DNA of 64,000 nucleotides from Owenia fusiformis (GCA_903813345.2 CAIIXF020000004.1:10424196-10488195); one strand, 5' to 3'; positions 45,246-57,164 are shown, counted from the first letter of the stretch. Numbers and translations: made by a program. The notes: generated by a model from the letters alone, not told the origin.

Positions 45246-47126
45246 GAACATGAATATAACTGATATTAAAATGATATCGTTTCATTCTTTTCATTGTGGG
45301 ATACACAGCCTTGGAATACACCCTTCTCAAGCATACTTGATATTAGGGAGCAAAGCCTGACGATATAATGACTTTTGTAAAATAGTCACCAATTATGGAA
45401 TTTATATTATTTCATCACTTAATAATGAAATAAAATATTTGCGTCTCAATTTGATCAGATTATTTGTGAGTCACATGAGATGTTCTATGTTTACAGGGTG
45501 ATACAAAAAATGCAACTCTTAAATCTTATTTGAAATAACTTTATCAATTATGTTGATATTTTAGTGTGTATAGAGTGTTCGACGCAGGAAACAGAGGTAT
45601 ATCAGCATCAGCGATTCGCAATATGGAGAATAGCCGCATTGCGTGCTGGGACTCAACAGCCACCGTGCCTCTGTAAGAAAATGTTCTGCCCTCTACTTTT
45701 CCTTTTGCAGAATTTAAACCCATTTCTTTGATGAGTTCCTCATGATTGTTAGCATGCGAGTAGTACTGGGGAGTATCGTGATGCAACAACACCGTGTTGT
45801 TGCATCAAGATGGCCAGACTTCCGGTGATAGATTTTCGTACGATATTTTGTTTCCCCAATTAAACCCATTTCTAGGACGAGTTGCTCAATAACCATACAC
45901 GTGCAGTTAGCGCACGATCTATATTTAAAGAAACTGTCATTAGTATACATGTACCATCACCGTGAAGCAATCAGTTCACGGTTTTAGTTCCTCACTATTG
46001 ATGCAACAACACCAAACCGAAGATGCAACAACACTCCTCTAGATTTGAGCAATGATGCAGCAACACCAATTAATAGTATAATTTCAGAAGACCATAAATC
46101 TCGAGAGGAACAGATTTTTAAATGCTACTATTGCAACACCGTTGCCCATTAGCCTACCCATATTTGTGTTCTTCTCAAGGCATTCAAAATACACGTCCTG
46201 CGGGCGAAGATCCTTTATATGTATTTTCAAAAATTTATACTTTTACATATTATAATGTACTGGACGTTGTTCTATAACATAGTTCAATCGCCTTTAACAT
46301 GGCAAGCTTTAGTAACTCAATCTATTTTCATAAACCACTGTTCCATAGCTTGATCGCCCTGACTCCAGTCAGTATCATTCAAAATGGTGGACAAACATCT
46401 TTCGTTCCCCGGGTTTCGTTCTCGGTAAACATGATGAGCTATTGGATATTATCTCCATATTCGTGAGCTTATGTTGATGGGATGATTGCTTCATCTATGA
46501 TATAATATGACATGATTCTTTATTTCCTACAATTTGGAGAGCCAACGTGTAAAAACGTCTAATCGACTTTATTAGAGAGGCCGTTTAGTTACACGTTTAA
46601 TGGAAATCATGCACGACGCACATGTAGAATTATTGCTCTCTTTGGATTCCTTCTCTCCGACTGAGTAAAAAGGTAAACAAAAGTGATAAGATTTCAACTC
46701 CTATAATCTCAGATTTGGGGGAAGATAAAACGTACTATTGACTGGTCACATGACCTAACTGGTGATTAGTACAATTCATCTTCCCCGAAAGCAGGGATTT
46801 AGGACTTTCCAGGGAATTAGTTCATCTATTCCATGTCATGTGACCATGAATAAGCCAATGAGCATCTAGAATACATTTGAGGTATATAATAATACATAAT
46901 TTTGACCGCTAATCACCCAATCAGAATCGAGTATTTCAACACTAACAATACATTTTGTTGCCCGCTCATCAACCAATCAGAATTGAGTATTTCAATTGAG
47001 GTACTAACAACACAAAATGACTGATATCTGTTGTCTTTCCAAAATTATATTAGTTATTTGTAAGCAATTTCCATACGGTAAATCAAGGGCATTTAATTTA
47101 GAAAATGTATAATCTTTATTTTTCAG

Positions 47127-47283
47127 ATACAATATCAATGAGATTGCCTCCCGGGGATTCTGTACTTTATTTAGTTTGCCTTGAATATCCTTTTAAGTGT
47201 GATATAGACAAAGAAACCAAACAAAATACGTTTCGTTCATGGACCACTGACTCACGCGTTTTATTCATGTCCGACCTACACCT
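47127..47283 (+). CDS. Coding-like internal exon, unknown product
   Basis: Bounded by CTTTATTTTTCAG and CACCT|GTAAAC, 157 nt, phase 1 to phase 2, open throughout. It reads M-R-L-P-P-G-D-S-V-L-Y-L-V-C-L-E-Y-P-F, then F-R-S-W-T-T-D-S-R-V-L-F-M-S-D-L-H-L. The terminal F-M-S-D-L-H-L resembles the first metal-binding motif of calcineurin-like phosphoesterases, but the rest is not recognised. No partner exons were found on either side. It lies between the arms of the 2.5-kb element, so it may be a captured host exon. Confidence 0.4.
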
Positions 47284-47330
47284 GTAAACAGAACATAAAA
47301 CAGTTTCTCTTGTTGTTCAATGATACATTA

Positions 47331-47947
47331 TACAGGGTGTCAAATAAGTCCCGTCCCCCCCCCTCTACAGCCAAAACCAAGATATTTGGTACCAAGTGTG
47401 ATATATCATTGGAAAGGTCTTCCAAAGTTACGTTGATTGGCATATATCTGACACATGTCAATCAATCTCACAAATTTTTACATTGTATCAATTGAGGTGA
47501 CCATATGCCTAGAAACATGGCAATTTGGCATATTTGGCAGGATTTTAAGAATCGGGTATAAGAAAGGTCAAGGGACCAAAAGATGACTAAATATGTTTAT
47601 GGCAATGAATTTAACCAATTTCTGGATAGGGTTAGATGTGTAGAAAATAGAGGGGCAAGGAAAGTGCTGAAAACCATTTTGTAACAAGTGGAATGCGAAA
47701 AAGATCAACTTTTTGACGTATTTCTGAGGTCATATCCTTGTCATTTTGACGCAAAAAAGCTACTTAAAGGAGGGCACGTAAACTATAAAAGACATCATAA
47801 AAATATAGGTAAATTTCATCCAAAATACTTGAGAGTTGGTGAGTTAACATAACTTTGGATGATCTTTCCAATGGTATATCACACTAGGTACCGTCTGTTA
47901 AGGCTTTAGCTGTAGCAGGGGGGACGGGACTTATTTGACACCCTGTA
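47331..47947. mobile_element. TA-flanked MITE, CAGGGTGTCAAATAAGTCCC ends
   Basis: About 28-bp inverted ends (CAGGGTGTCAAATAAGTCCC then GTCCCCCC) sit between TA dinucleotides, nested inside the 2.5-kb element. Arms continue imperfectly inward (ACCAAGTGTGATATATCATT). Tc1/mariner-type helper likely. Confidence 0.8.
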
Positions 47948-48386
47948 TTGGCGTTTTTGCATCAGCCCATTGGTGTTGTTGCATCATCGATAAGAAACAG
48001 AGTGGTGTTGTTGCATCAATAGTGGGGAATTAAAACCACGAATTTATCGCTTCTTGATGATGCTACATGTATACCAATGACAGTTTTTAAAATATAGATC
48101 ATGCGCTAACTGCATGTGTATAATTATTGAGCAACTCGTCCTAGAAATGGGTGTAAATTGGGAAAACAAAACATCGTACGAAAATCTATCACCGGAAGTC
48201 TGGCCATCTTGATGCAACAACACGGTGTTGTTGCATCACGATACCCCCCAGTGGAAATGTGGACAAATAGTCCATTATGTTTCTCTTCCTCTGCTTTCTC
48301 GCTAAAGTCTCAATTACTTACATTTGCTCTCTTGAATCATCTACATCTTACTGCTAATCCCTATATAGTATATATTATGAGGTTAT

Positions 48387-48518
48387 ATAATGGTTGATTC
48401 CGTATATCGTGTTTATACTCAAGTGAGTATATGATATATTCACGAGTGACTGAAGGGAACGAGTGAATATATCATATACTCACGAGAGTATAACGATATA
48501 CAGAATCAACCATTATAT
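48387..48518. repeat. Near-perfect hairpin, TATATCGT and ATGATATATTCAC arms
   Basis: ATAATGGTTGATTCCGTATA...ATATGATATATTCACGAGTG faces its inverted copy ending GAATCAACCATTAT. Loop of about 15 nt. Confidence 0.7.
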
Positions 48519-48525
48519 GATCTTA

Positions 48526-48741
48526 TTATCCCACCCTAATCTTTAGGCTAATCAATAAAAGGTTAATCTAAATTCAGCAGTTGTATATCAAGTCGAAGAG
48601 TTGTATACGCTGCCCAGGAGTTGTATACGCTATCCAGGAGTTGTATATCGTTCTCAACAGTTGTATACGACGAGTGTTGGTTTTATATTGCAGTTATACA
48701 ATGCTATTATACAATCATATAAAGCACTTAGGGTGGGATAA
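48526..48741. mobile_element. MITE with TTATCCCACCCTAA ends
   Basis: Perfect 14-bp inverted ends at 48526-48539 and 48728-48741. The interior carries four or five GTTGTATACG-type subrepeats (GGAGTTGTATACGCT). Confidence 0.7.
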
Positions 48742-49145
48742 ATCCCTATATATATATATATACTGCATATTTCTCTCTATTTTGGGAAGCTACAGACGCC
48801 ATCAGTAGGGCAACGCTCTGAAGAACAAGCGCTGCTTTTTAAGAACAGTTGTTACAAACATGAGGCTTCTAAAGTTTTCAAATAAAGAATTTGCACAAGT
48901 ACGCTGCTGTTTCTGAACTCTTGATATACACAAAATAATTCACAAAGATTCAATCTAAGTTATTTTGAAAGTAAGAATATTGCATTTGTTATAGTAATTT
49001 GTTATTCAACTTCTTCGTCATATTTACGGAACGCAATGTCCAACTGAAGTCTTCATGACGTATACCTTCGAACCCCCCCCCACTAACCACATTGACCAAA
49101 CATATCAATACTTTGTTTGCAATTTATTACACTTTTCAAAATTAT

Positions 49146-50618
49146 TTACATATCTGGTCGTTTCTTCCATATCTTCTCTATCAATATCGCCGTATTATTT
49201 CTTTCATACAAATGTACAAATACAGTACGGTTTGTGTGATCCCAAAGTAAATTCGAAAATTTCTCAACTGCAAATGCAACTCCTAATTTCCTGTCTTTTC
49301 TGTGACGTATTCCACAAGTTTTGTACTCTCCCTTCGGTGCAATCCCAACCATTTTTAATAAGATACCAATATAGGCATCATCGGGGAAAACTAATGGTGT
49401 TTTGCATGTGAGGGCGTTAATGTATGCGGCGGAATCACGTGAAAGAAGCATGGCAAATCCAATGTTGTATCTTGGGAGTAAGTTGAATTTGGTCCAGTTG
49501 GTTGGGGGCTCGGAATGCATCTCGTATCTCCCTGAGGTTATCGCCATTTGTTCCTCGGGGTAGCTACATCCGTAGTACACTCTATCCATGCTATCGTTTC
49601 CCTCTGTTTTGATGATATTGTTGATTTTGTTAATGTTAATTACGATGTCATCTGTTGCGTAAATTACATGTGTCGCTGTTGGACAGTACACGAGCCCCCA
49701 TCGCAATCCCAGAATCCTTTTCGCAGTCATGGCTCGGTATGAATCGTCAACCTGAATTTGTAGAATATCTTTGTGAATTCTAGACTCTCTGTTGACTTCA
49801 TCAATGATATGTTGATCAGCTGTGTTGTTAAAATCTCCAATTATAAAAACAACCCTCAGAGCCATCTTTTGGGCATTATTGGCACTTGCATTGCCCCACG
49901 TATTACGCACTGCCTGACGCACATTGAAGGATTGTATTGCACTATTACACATGACAAGCACATGGGGTTGGTGGTCACTACATATCATTCTGGGATTCAA
50001 TATTAGCTTTTTGTAATCCAACTTTGGAGCGTTATCAACATAAGGAAAATCAAAAAAGTTTGGAGGAATTCTCTGTTTGTCATAGTTCGTTTGTTTTACG
50101 ATAGGTGGCAGCATAGATGGCCATTTATCAGAGATGGCGCTGCATGAGTACATATGGGGGTTCTGTTCTCCACATAATCTCCCCGAAATGTCATATTTAC
50201 AATCAACTGTGCGCTCAGATGGAATGTGATTAGGGTCAGTCACACGGTTAGTTTTAGTTTGCTCGCCCATGTGGTTCTCTGGAACAAGAGATCCGTTATT
50301 TTCATCTTCAATGAAATCCGCAAATTCATAGATTTTATAATTGATGCTGCCAGTCTCATTCCATTTTCTAATATCGTCAAGTTTTGTTTGGTCGACTTCT
50401 TTCTCAAATTGCAATTGGGCATAATCATCTTCAATAATGTCTGGAAAGTGACGCATGTCATAATTCATGTTTACAGCGCCATCTGCTTTGATGCAACTAT
50501 CCGCGAAGCGTTCTCCTGGCATCCGTTTTATCCTCAAAATATTAGTAAGTGTCATGATACATACGATCAAGCATAATGGCCTTATCAAAAACCTCAGCCG
50601 CATTTTGATGATGTTCAT
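49146..50618 (-). CDS. GT31 beta-1,3-galactosyl/N-acetylglucosaminyltransferase-like
   Basis: Single-exon, 490 residues, type II membrane topology: short basic N-terminus, hydrophobic anchor about 9-29, a long stem to about 215, then the GT31 domain. Family blocks: N-V-R-Q-A-V-R-N-T-W-G (232-242), V-F-I-I-G (257-261), R-E-S-R-I-H-K-D-I-L-Q (277-287), A-T-D-D-I-V (321-326) at the D-x-D metal site, R-Y-N-I-G-F-A-M-L-L-S (383-393), F-P-D-D-A-Y-I-G (411-418) for the usual E-D-V-Y-V-G. Several N-glycosylation sequons. Such enzymes act in the Golgi, transferring Gal or GlcNAc in beta-1,3 linkage to glycoproteins or glycolipids. The metal motif is T-D-D rather than the common D-D-D, so activity is likely but not certain. 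The acceptor cannot be predicted. Confidence 0.92.
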   Translation of the reverse strand: MNIIKMRLRFLIRPLCLIVCIMTLTNILRIKRMPGERFADSCIKADGAVNMNYDMRHFPDIIEDDYAQLQFEKEVDQTKLDDIRKWNETGSINYKIYEFADFIEDENNGSLVPENHMGEQTKTNRVTDPNHIPSERTVDCKYDISGRLCGEQNPHMYSCSAISDKWPSMLPPIVKQTNYDKQRIPPNFFDFPYVDNAPKLDYKKLILNPRMICSDHQPHVLVMCNSAIQSFNVRQAVRNTWGNASANNAQKMALRVVFIIGDFNNTADQHIIDEVNRESRIHKDILQIQVDDSYRAMTAKRILGLRWGLVYCPTATHVIYATDDIVININKINNIIKTEGNDSMDRVYYGCSYPEEQMAITSGRYEMHSEPPTNWTKFNLLPRYNIGFAMLLSRDSAAYINALTCKTPLVFPDDAYIGILLKMVGIAPKGEYKTCGIRHRKDRKLGVAFAVEKFSNLLWDHTNRTVFVHLYERNNTAILIEKIWKKRPDM

Positions 50619-51015
50619 TGTTTCTTGTTATTTAGGTCTGCTATTTGATTCGTTTGATCATTCTTTCTTGTACATTCTTTGGAAAAGCCGGTAATAATTA
50701 ATAACTGATAATAATTACTTATTAATTGATAATCAAAACTTCTACCAGTTGTTACAACACTCATTTCTCATTTGTTTATGTAAATCAGATTGTGTTTGTA
50801 AATTCAAATGACCGTATGTGCACCTTAAGGTCGTTCCGTATGTTTAGAAATTTCAAAGGGTTTCTCAATTGGAGTCCCACGTTATTTTCAGTCATTAGTC
50901 AAGTCATTCCATACATGATAAAGATATTTTAGTTTTACACGATGCAAAGAGTATATAAATGTACCTAGATTACTAGTTGAGGGGTAATAATTTTCTACAG
51001 CGTATTAAAATTTAT
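50619..51015. other. Upstream region of the GT31 gene, nothing recognised
   Basis: AT-rich; presumed promoter of the minus-strand glycosyltransferase gene. No clear TATA box or repeat assigned. Confidence 0.3.
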
Positions 51016-51073
51016 AAAGTTCAGTGACCTACTTTTTGGGTTAAAAGTACAAAAACGTAGGTCATTGAACTTT
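51016..51073. repeat. Short inverted repeat, AAAGTTCAGTGACCTAC arms
   Basis: AAAGTTCAGTGACCTACTTTTT faces AAAAACGTAGGTCATTGAACTT over a 14-nt loop; a possible miniature element. Confidence 0.55.
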
Positions 51074-51861
51074 TTTTCTTCTTATGTATCAATAATATGT
51101 ATAGGTCTCGGTGAAATGATGCTTTGTACAAAACCGAAAGATGGATAGCATATATGGAATCAGTTATATGTACCTGAAAATGACATAGGACGCCATTAGA
51201 ATTTCTGAACGTGCGGATATACCTTAAACTCTAATCCGATCATCTCGAACAACATCTTTCTCAGTGCGTCCTTTGTTTAATCCTTTGAGTGCATCGTCAT
51301 TTTGTAAGAGTTTATTTACGTACCATTTATCCTTTATCATACATGTGATGTAGGTTTCAATGATAAAAACTTGTAATGGTATGGTACAATATGTGAATAC
51401 TGCACAGAAAATGTCAAACCGAAACCAACCACACGTTTTGTTTTCAAAATAATATGGCGCAGCGAATTATCTAATATTGTATTTCTATCTATAAATCATA
51501 AATAGGAGACGCCTGTTTTACAATCTACCATGCCATTTTCATTCGATTTGCGACTTTCAAAAAGTACGATCGTCTGATAGAGTATTTCACTTGAGGGCCG
51601 GTAAATGTTTAATCCTAAGATTGGTTTCATTCATTGGTTTGTTGAACGCCGATCCAGGGATTGCATGTCATGATCATAATCTTCTGAATTTTTAAAGAGG
51701 CGCATTTATTTTAGTATTAAATACAGGGTGGCCCAGAAAAAATAAACGGAAGGAGGATGGTGGTGGGGGGGGGGGGGGTAGTAGCCGATTTCTGCTAGAA
51801 AATCCAAAATAACGAGAAAGTTAACAAATAAATCGCTAAATAATGGTAACATCTGAAAGGT

Positions 51862-52005
51862 GATTTATGATTTTTTTCTTAACTTCTAGGGTGTGAGATT
51901 TTTTATAAAAGGCGCAACGTCACCAATGACTACTTATGCACGATGGTGACGTTGTGTCTTTTTAAATAGAACCAACACCCTGGAAGAGTCTAAAAATCAT
52001 AGAAA
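51862..52005. mobile_element. MITE-like inverted repeat, GGCGCAACGTCACC arms
   Basis: Arms TTCTAGGGTGT...GGCGCAACGTCACC and GGTGACGTTGTGTC...ACACCCTGGAAG, about 55 bp each. A poly-G stretch and another CAGGGTGGCCC end (51724) lie just upstream. Confidence 0.5.
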
Positions 52006-52849
52006 ACCTTACAAATTTTACCATATCGTGTTTGTATTCATTCAAATCGATTTATTCGTAAACTTTCTCGTGAAAAATAAAGCTTGCAGATTTGTTGAAT
52101 TTATAGCAGAAATCGTCTAATAGCCTAAACCATTCGTTCATTTTTTCCAATTTACAGGCGTGTGTGGTGTATATATGAAAGTAGAGGATCATCTTATTTA
52201 TGTTGGGCTTACTATTTCTCCAGATCCCTTGGCCTATGTCATTCACATTTTGAAACACATCAAAGCAAAGTTCTTTGTCTAGAAAATGATATTTTTTCAA
52301 GAGATGTAATGAATAAGTTATTACTATTAGTACGATAGACATATTTTTTACGTTTTATTTTCGGCAGTGCTGGGTAGTGAGTGAAAAATATTGATTAACG
52401 CCCACAGACGAAATTAATTACTTAGGCCTAGAGGGTGAGGGTAATAATGCATTACTCTTTTAGCGCATATAATGAAAGAAGAGGATGTCGATCGGGTCAC
52501 TAATCAGAAAAGTAATTTGTTTTGATAACGCTTACATCAATATATCGACACATTGTTGGACGTTTTAGTAAATATTTGATTTGAGCTGTTTTGGTTTTTT
52601 CTTTAAACTATTTAGTGTCTTTAATGTGAGTCAATCCTTACATGACTTTCATATTCCAAAGAAATGGGCGTGGCTCGACAATGGGCTTTAAACCAGAGAC
52701 ATAGCCTATACATGTACATTGGACACAATGATGAATGATAATACATTCAAGTAGTTATTACCATGGAGGACGGAGGTTTACAATAAGATGTCAGTGAGTC
52801 AATGATTTTCTGTAGTCAACAAGTCCTAATCACACGATTTAGCCCCTGC

Positions 52850-52866
52850 ACTTTATATATAAAGAC
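52850..52866 (+). promoter_or_regulatory. TATA-box promoter of the 53.1-kb gene
   Basis: CTTTATATATAAAGAC lies about 235 nt upstream of the start codon; transcription would begin about 30 nt downstream, giving a roughly 200-nt leader. Consistent position, not proven. Confidence 0.4.
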
Positions 52867-53086
52867 AACAAGTTTCTATAGATCGTGTTGATTGGAACAG
52901 AGACAATTATCTTAGCTTGCTGTCAGTTTGTGGAGCTAATCAGACAAGTTATCCTCTGAGAATAAACACTTACAGAGGAAAATCAATCACTAAATTAGCC
53001 CATTCTGAGACGAGAAAATTGACAGCACAATGAACTCGTCCAAATAAATTCTCCATCCTGATACCCCTGTCAGTGTGACCTTAACA

Positions 53087-53254
53087 ATGGAATCGCCCAA
53101 AATGGCGAGTGGAGAAAGTCGAAGTGGAAGTGAATTCCGTGAAAAAATGTCGACTATGACCTCCCAAGACGACTCTTCGGAAAGCGAAGGAGAAACGGAG
53201 CCAGCGAAAGCCTTCCACAGGAGAATATCCACAAACAAAGCGATAAAAACATCA
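53087..53254 (+). CDS. First coding exon of an unidentified gene
   Basis: ATG at 53087 opens 56 codons that end ACATCA|GTGAGT in phase 0. The product starts M-E-S-P-K-M-A-S-G-E, is acidic and Ser-rich (D-D-S-S-E-S-E-G-E-T-E) and ends F-H-R-R-I-S-T-N-K-A-I-K-T-S, where R-R-I-S fits a basophilic kinase (PKA-type) site. High GC for the region, good codon structure and a consensus donor support it. No second exon was found in the following 10.7 kb, so a very long first intron continues past the window. Family not recognised. Confidence 0.7.
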
Positions 53255-54322
53255 GTGAGTACCGTAGTTCCGTATTAAAATCACACCAGATTTTTTCAGA
53301 AGTTTTTTCCAGGTTTTCCCCACGCACATTAAAAATCAATGAGGATTCCCCCATCCTAAATAACCTATGAAGTGTTTATGTTACGATTATATGATATAGA
53401 TGTATTTGTGTCGGTATGAAGTGTTGATTTCTTTATCTTGACTCTTGAAAACCTCTTCGAGAGCACTTGAAAAATACAAATTTGGCAGAACATAAATCAG
53501 GCCGATTGCTTCAAAGATGATACATAGATCTACATGTAGTTCAACAAGTTAAACCTAAGATTTTCGACATCTAAAAAGTCACTCGACTTTTTTGCAAAAA
53601 AACGTCCATAAAGTAAGTCGCATGAATCCGCCACCTAACTTATGCACCATCGAACTCGGTAATATTGTACACGTAACTATTAATTACGGTATATTCCCAT
53701 AGAAAACTGGGCTTGCTTTTCCACATTTCAAGCGAAAATTCTCTACGGAGCTTTTGTTTTTCTGACGTAATTTCTTCTAAGAAATCGGTGAGGTGATAGG
53801 TTCAGTTCATCTTATTTCGAAAGGGGTGTCATCTATTTAGAATATTTATTTTCATCTTGTCCAGTCTTATATACAACCTGCCCTTATCTTTTTCGCTCGT
53901 AAAACCGCGTAGCTATGTTGAAATTATGGAATAGATTCTCTGAGAGTTTCGACATGTCTTCATCTTTACCATCTTGCGTTTGACACCCCTCGTTTTGGGC
54001 GAGTCCAAGTATACCGTACATCGGGGTGATTAGAAAATAGACAATTTTGGATTCAACTACAAGAAAAGAATGCTAAAATACCAAGGAATCTATTGAAGTA
54101 GGTATCTTAAGTGTAAGGGGCGTAGATAATTCTCCCAAGTTGTAATCGTACAGGCAAAAGATTGCGCTCGGTCCAGGACTATAGTCCTGGCACGGGATAA
54201 GATCCCCCTTCTTGGTTGGGATCTCCCTAAACAGGACGTTGTTTTTACATACAGGACTTTTGGGGGCATAATATGTGATGTCAGTCCCATCTGCGATGGT
54301 TCAGCTCATCAGAGCCAGACCA
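53255..54322 (+). other. First intron of the 53.1-kb gene, start
   Basis: No exon or repeat recognised before the TA-flanked MITE. The short frame at 54090-54290 on the minus strand shows no domain. Confidence 0.3.
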
Positions 54323-54553
54323 TAGGGGAAATGGTCCAAATTATCGCATGGTCCTAATTATCGCACGATTGTCCTTAATAGCTAAAATATGCACCCACCA
54401 TCTTTTAAACCAGCGTTACGAAAAACAGTTCAACACCATTACTCCCAATCTTCATGATTTATTCTTATATTTAGAAATGTCTCTTCATTTTTTAAGTCAG
54501 TATCGTCAGTAGTTTTCCAGAGTACTTGTGCGGTGATAGTACCATTTCCCCTA
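54323..54553. mobile_element. TA-flanked MITE, GGGGAAATGGTCC ends (short copy)
   Basis: Same family as 39130-39755: GTCCTAATTATCGCACGATT, the internal AGCTAAAATATGCACCCACC, and the end CCATTTCCCC between TA dinucleotides. About 230 bp, internally deleted relative to the longer copy. Confidence 0.75.
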
Positions 54554-55394
54554 TATCTCCTACTCAAGTAATCATAATTTCTCAACTAGTCAGATGTAAA
54601 TTTACACTCCATTTTATTTTATATTCATAGGGTCTGGGAATGACGGGACGTTTCATTTTCCCCCTGATTTGACCTGTGATTACTAAAGCCATAAGTCAAT
54701 TTCCATATGATTTAGCCCATAGAAGTGAAATGGTAAAACTATAAACTTTGATGTTTTACTTGAAAGATATTGATGCGAAAATATAATTAAATGTGGAATT
54801 AGAAGATAGATTTTGAAGTAGACATTACGATTTGAAATTTTCAAGCTGCCATTGTTTTATTAAAATTTATATCTTTCATATCTTTCTGGTCATAGTTGAA
54901 ATCAGGACTACATTTCAGAAAAAAGCATGTGGTTGGGTTCTTTGCATCTTCCCCGTCTCAAAGAAGAATTGATAAATTAGTACTTTTCCTTTAGATAATG
55001 CATTTGCCTATCATATGGACCTGTTTAAATCCTCAGAAAATAGCCAAAATCCAACATATGACTCTCCGAAATCTGTTGCTATACTTTCCGTCCTCCTTTG
55101 GATCAGAGTAATTGTTATGATCTGATGTCAGGGTGACAGGGCTTTAATGGTAACATGACATCATCATTAGCAAATGGCAAGCGTGTCAGTATCCAATTCA
55201 CCAGAGGTGGCTGTAAACTGACTGTAAATTTATATTAGTGATTGATATTCATTTTTTTCACTAATGAAAATTGTTGGCTTCTATATACAATGTATTTAGA
55301 AACTGAAAATGATGTCTTATATGAAAATTCTCAAAATTCTCATCATAATTGTGCAATATAGTGTGTAACCCTTTTTATAAGGGAGGGATAAATT

Positions 55395-55670
55395 GGTGTT
55401 CCCTGTGCATGTAAATACACATGCTTGATTAAGGGTGCAACTGCTGTCTAGCGTATTCACTGGTCTGTATGTTTTTACATGGAGAGTTGTTAGTTGAGGT
55501 ACTAGTGAAGTTTGCTAGTTGGCGGAAATGACAAGTAGTGTTTTTGGGAACACAGGTAGCAAATCACTACCTTAGCAATGCTAATTTCGAGGCTTGTAAA
55601 AGGTGTTCCCTGCTCATGTAAATACACATGCTTGATTAAGGGTGCAACTGCTGTCTAGCGTATTTACTGG
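55395..55670 (+). repeat. Direct duplication of about 75 bp, 195 bp apart
   Basis: GTGTTCCCTGTGCATGTAAA...CTGTCTAGCGTATTCACTGG (55396-55470) is repeated at 55590-55670, ending where the foldback element begins. Confidence 0.65.
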
Positions 55671-56259
55671 TCAGTATCAAGCGAAGTCAACGGCCGTCAC
55701 CTTCGCATCAAAGATGGCAGACGGGAAGAATCAATTTCGATATTTTTAGTTTTCATCAAATTAGACTACTTTATAGTTGGCATAATACTATGATATTTGA
55801 GATAAATCCGACTTATATGACATGGAAACTATGGAGTATGATAATTTGTTAATATATCATACGCGGGCGCCACAGTTCAATGATGTCTTCCACCACTTAA
55901 GGGAAGGTAACTGGGATTTTGGTTTCACAGATGATAAGATGACTGGTATGCAGTGATGCGGTAACGTTATGAGAGTTTATAATAGAGAGCTAAGATGTCA
56001 AGTTACCGCATATTGAAAACTAACACAACCGTTACCGTATCTTTCATTTCCAGTTAAGATATCGTTAAACTGTGGCACCTATGCATGATATGTGAACAAA
56101 TTATCATACTCTATAGTTCCCACGACATATACGTCGGATAACATCAACTATAAAGTAGTTTAATTCGATGAAAACTAAAAATATCAAAATCAACACTTCC
56201 CGTCCGCCATCTTTGATGCGAAGGTGACGGCCATTACCTTCGCTTGATAATCACCAGTG
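55665..56259. mobile_element. Foldback element, ACTGGT..GTATCAAGCGAAG ends
   Basis: Arms about 240 bp long: ATCAAGCGAAGTCAACGGCC...GCATCAAAGATGGCAGACGG on the left and its inverse on the right (CCGTCCGCCATCTTTGATGC). About 80-85 percent arm identity by eye, so older than the 14953 element. No clean target duplication. Confidence 0.7.
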
Positions 56260-56713
56260 ATATTGCTTGAGATGTCTGCTAGTATGAATCCATGGTGCTC
56301 TCCCAGAGATAGTTGGATTTCGTATGTTTCTAAGGCAACAGTATTTCCAGATACTAGAATTCTGTGATTCCGCGTCGTCGCAGAAAGATCACCGATTTTT
56401 TGCAGAATTTGATTTTTTGCTCAGAATTCTTTGCAATTTTGTGATAATTCAGATGAAGCCATTGCTTGCAGAATTTATCACAGAATTCCGGATTTCATGC
56501 AGAATTTGACTTTTTGGTGCAGAATTTGACTTTTTCATGCAGAATTTCTGTTCAGAATTCGCATTTTTCTCATCCAGAAAAGTAGGATGTGTGAGTAATG
56601 GTAAATAAACATTTATAATTCTAATATTTGGACTGTTTTTTTCTTTATCCTTCATATCAGTCCAGGGTTTAGATTGGCGTGGCTTGACGAGGAAATCCTA
56701 ACAGTGTTTTAAT

Positions 56714-57131
56714 TAGGGATGTCACGGTTTTCAGATTTTATCACGCCCCTCGGGACTTTGGTCTTGAAACAGGATGGGACAACCCCTGTATACTGAACAT
56801 TTCAGGACAGACCATGTAGTTTTATCAATAAACAGTGTTTCCCTTTGAATTATGCTTTAATTTTAACAATAACAAAGAACTTAATCGGCAAGAAACGTAA
56901 CAACTTAAAATTAATCTCAGATTAACAAGTTTTGCGCAACATGCGCAACTCTCTTGTGACGTTCAAAAGATCCGTGCTGCACGAGCAAAACTGGAAGTAG
57001 ACGGAAAATGTAAGTTTTTGATTGTGATTAAGGATTTTATTAATGTCCTGTCCCGTCCCATCCCATCCCATCCCATCCCAAAATGGATAATTCCCATCCC
57101 GTCCCGAAATATTTTGTCCTGTGACATCCCT
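56714..57131. mobile_element. MITE with TAGGGATGTCAC ends and a CCCAT microsatellite
   Basis: TAGGGATGTCAC at the left and GTGACATCCCTA at the right are perfect 12-bp inverted ends. The flanks GTTTTAAT and GTTTTTAC could be a decayed 8-bp duplication, as in hAT elements. CCCATCCCATCCCATCCCA lies near 57058. Confidence 0.65.
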
Positions 57132-57164
57132 AGTTTTTACACATTTAGACTGACTCAGTTTTCA

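Larger units (their letters stand above)
45765..48252. mobile_element. 2.5-kb element with long inverted ends and GATGCAACAACACC repeats
   Basis: Left arm from ACTGGGGAGTATCGTGATG and right arm to CATCACGATACCCCCCAGT are inverted copies for about 290 bp (sharing CTTCCGGTGATAGATTTTCG, GAGCAACTCGTCCTAGAAAT). Subterminal motif TGATGCAACAACACC recurs at least four times on the left and three on the right, as expected of transposase-binding sites. A clean target duplication is not visible, and no transposase is found. It encloses a separate MITE and one coding-like exon. Confidence 0.7.
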
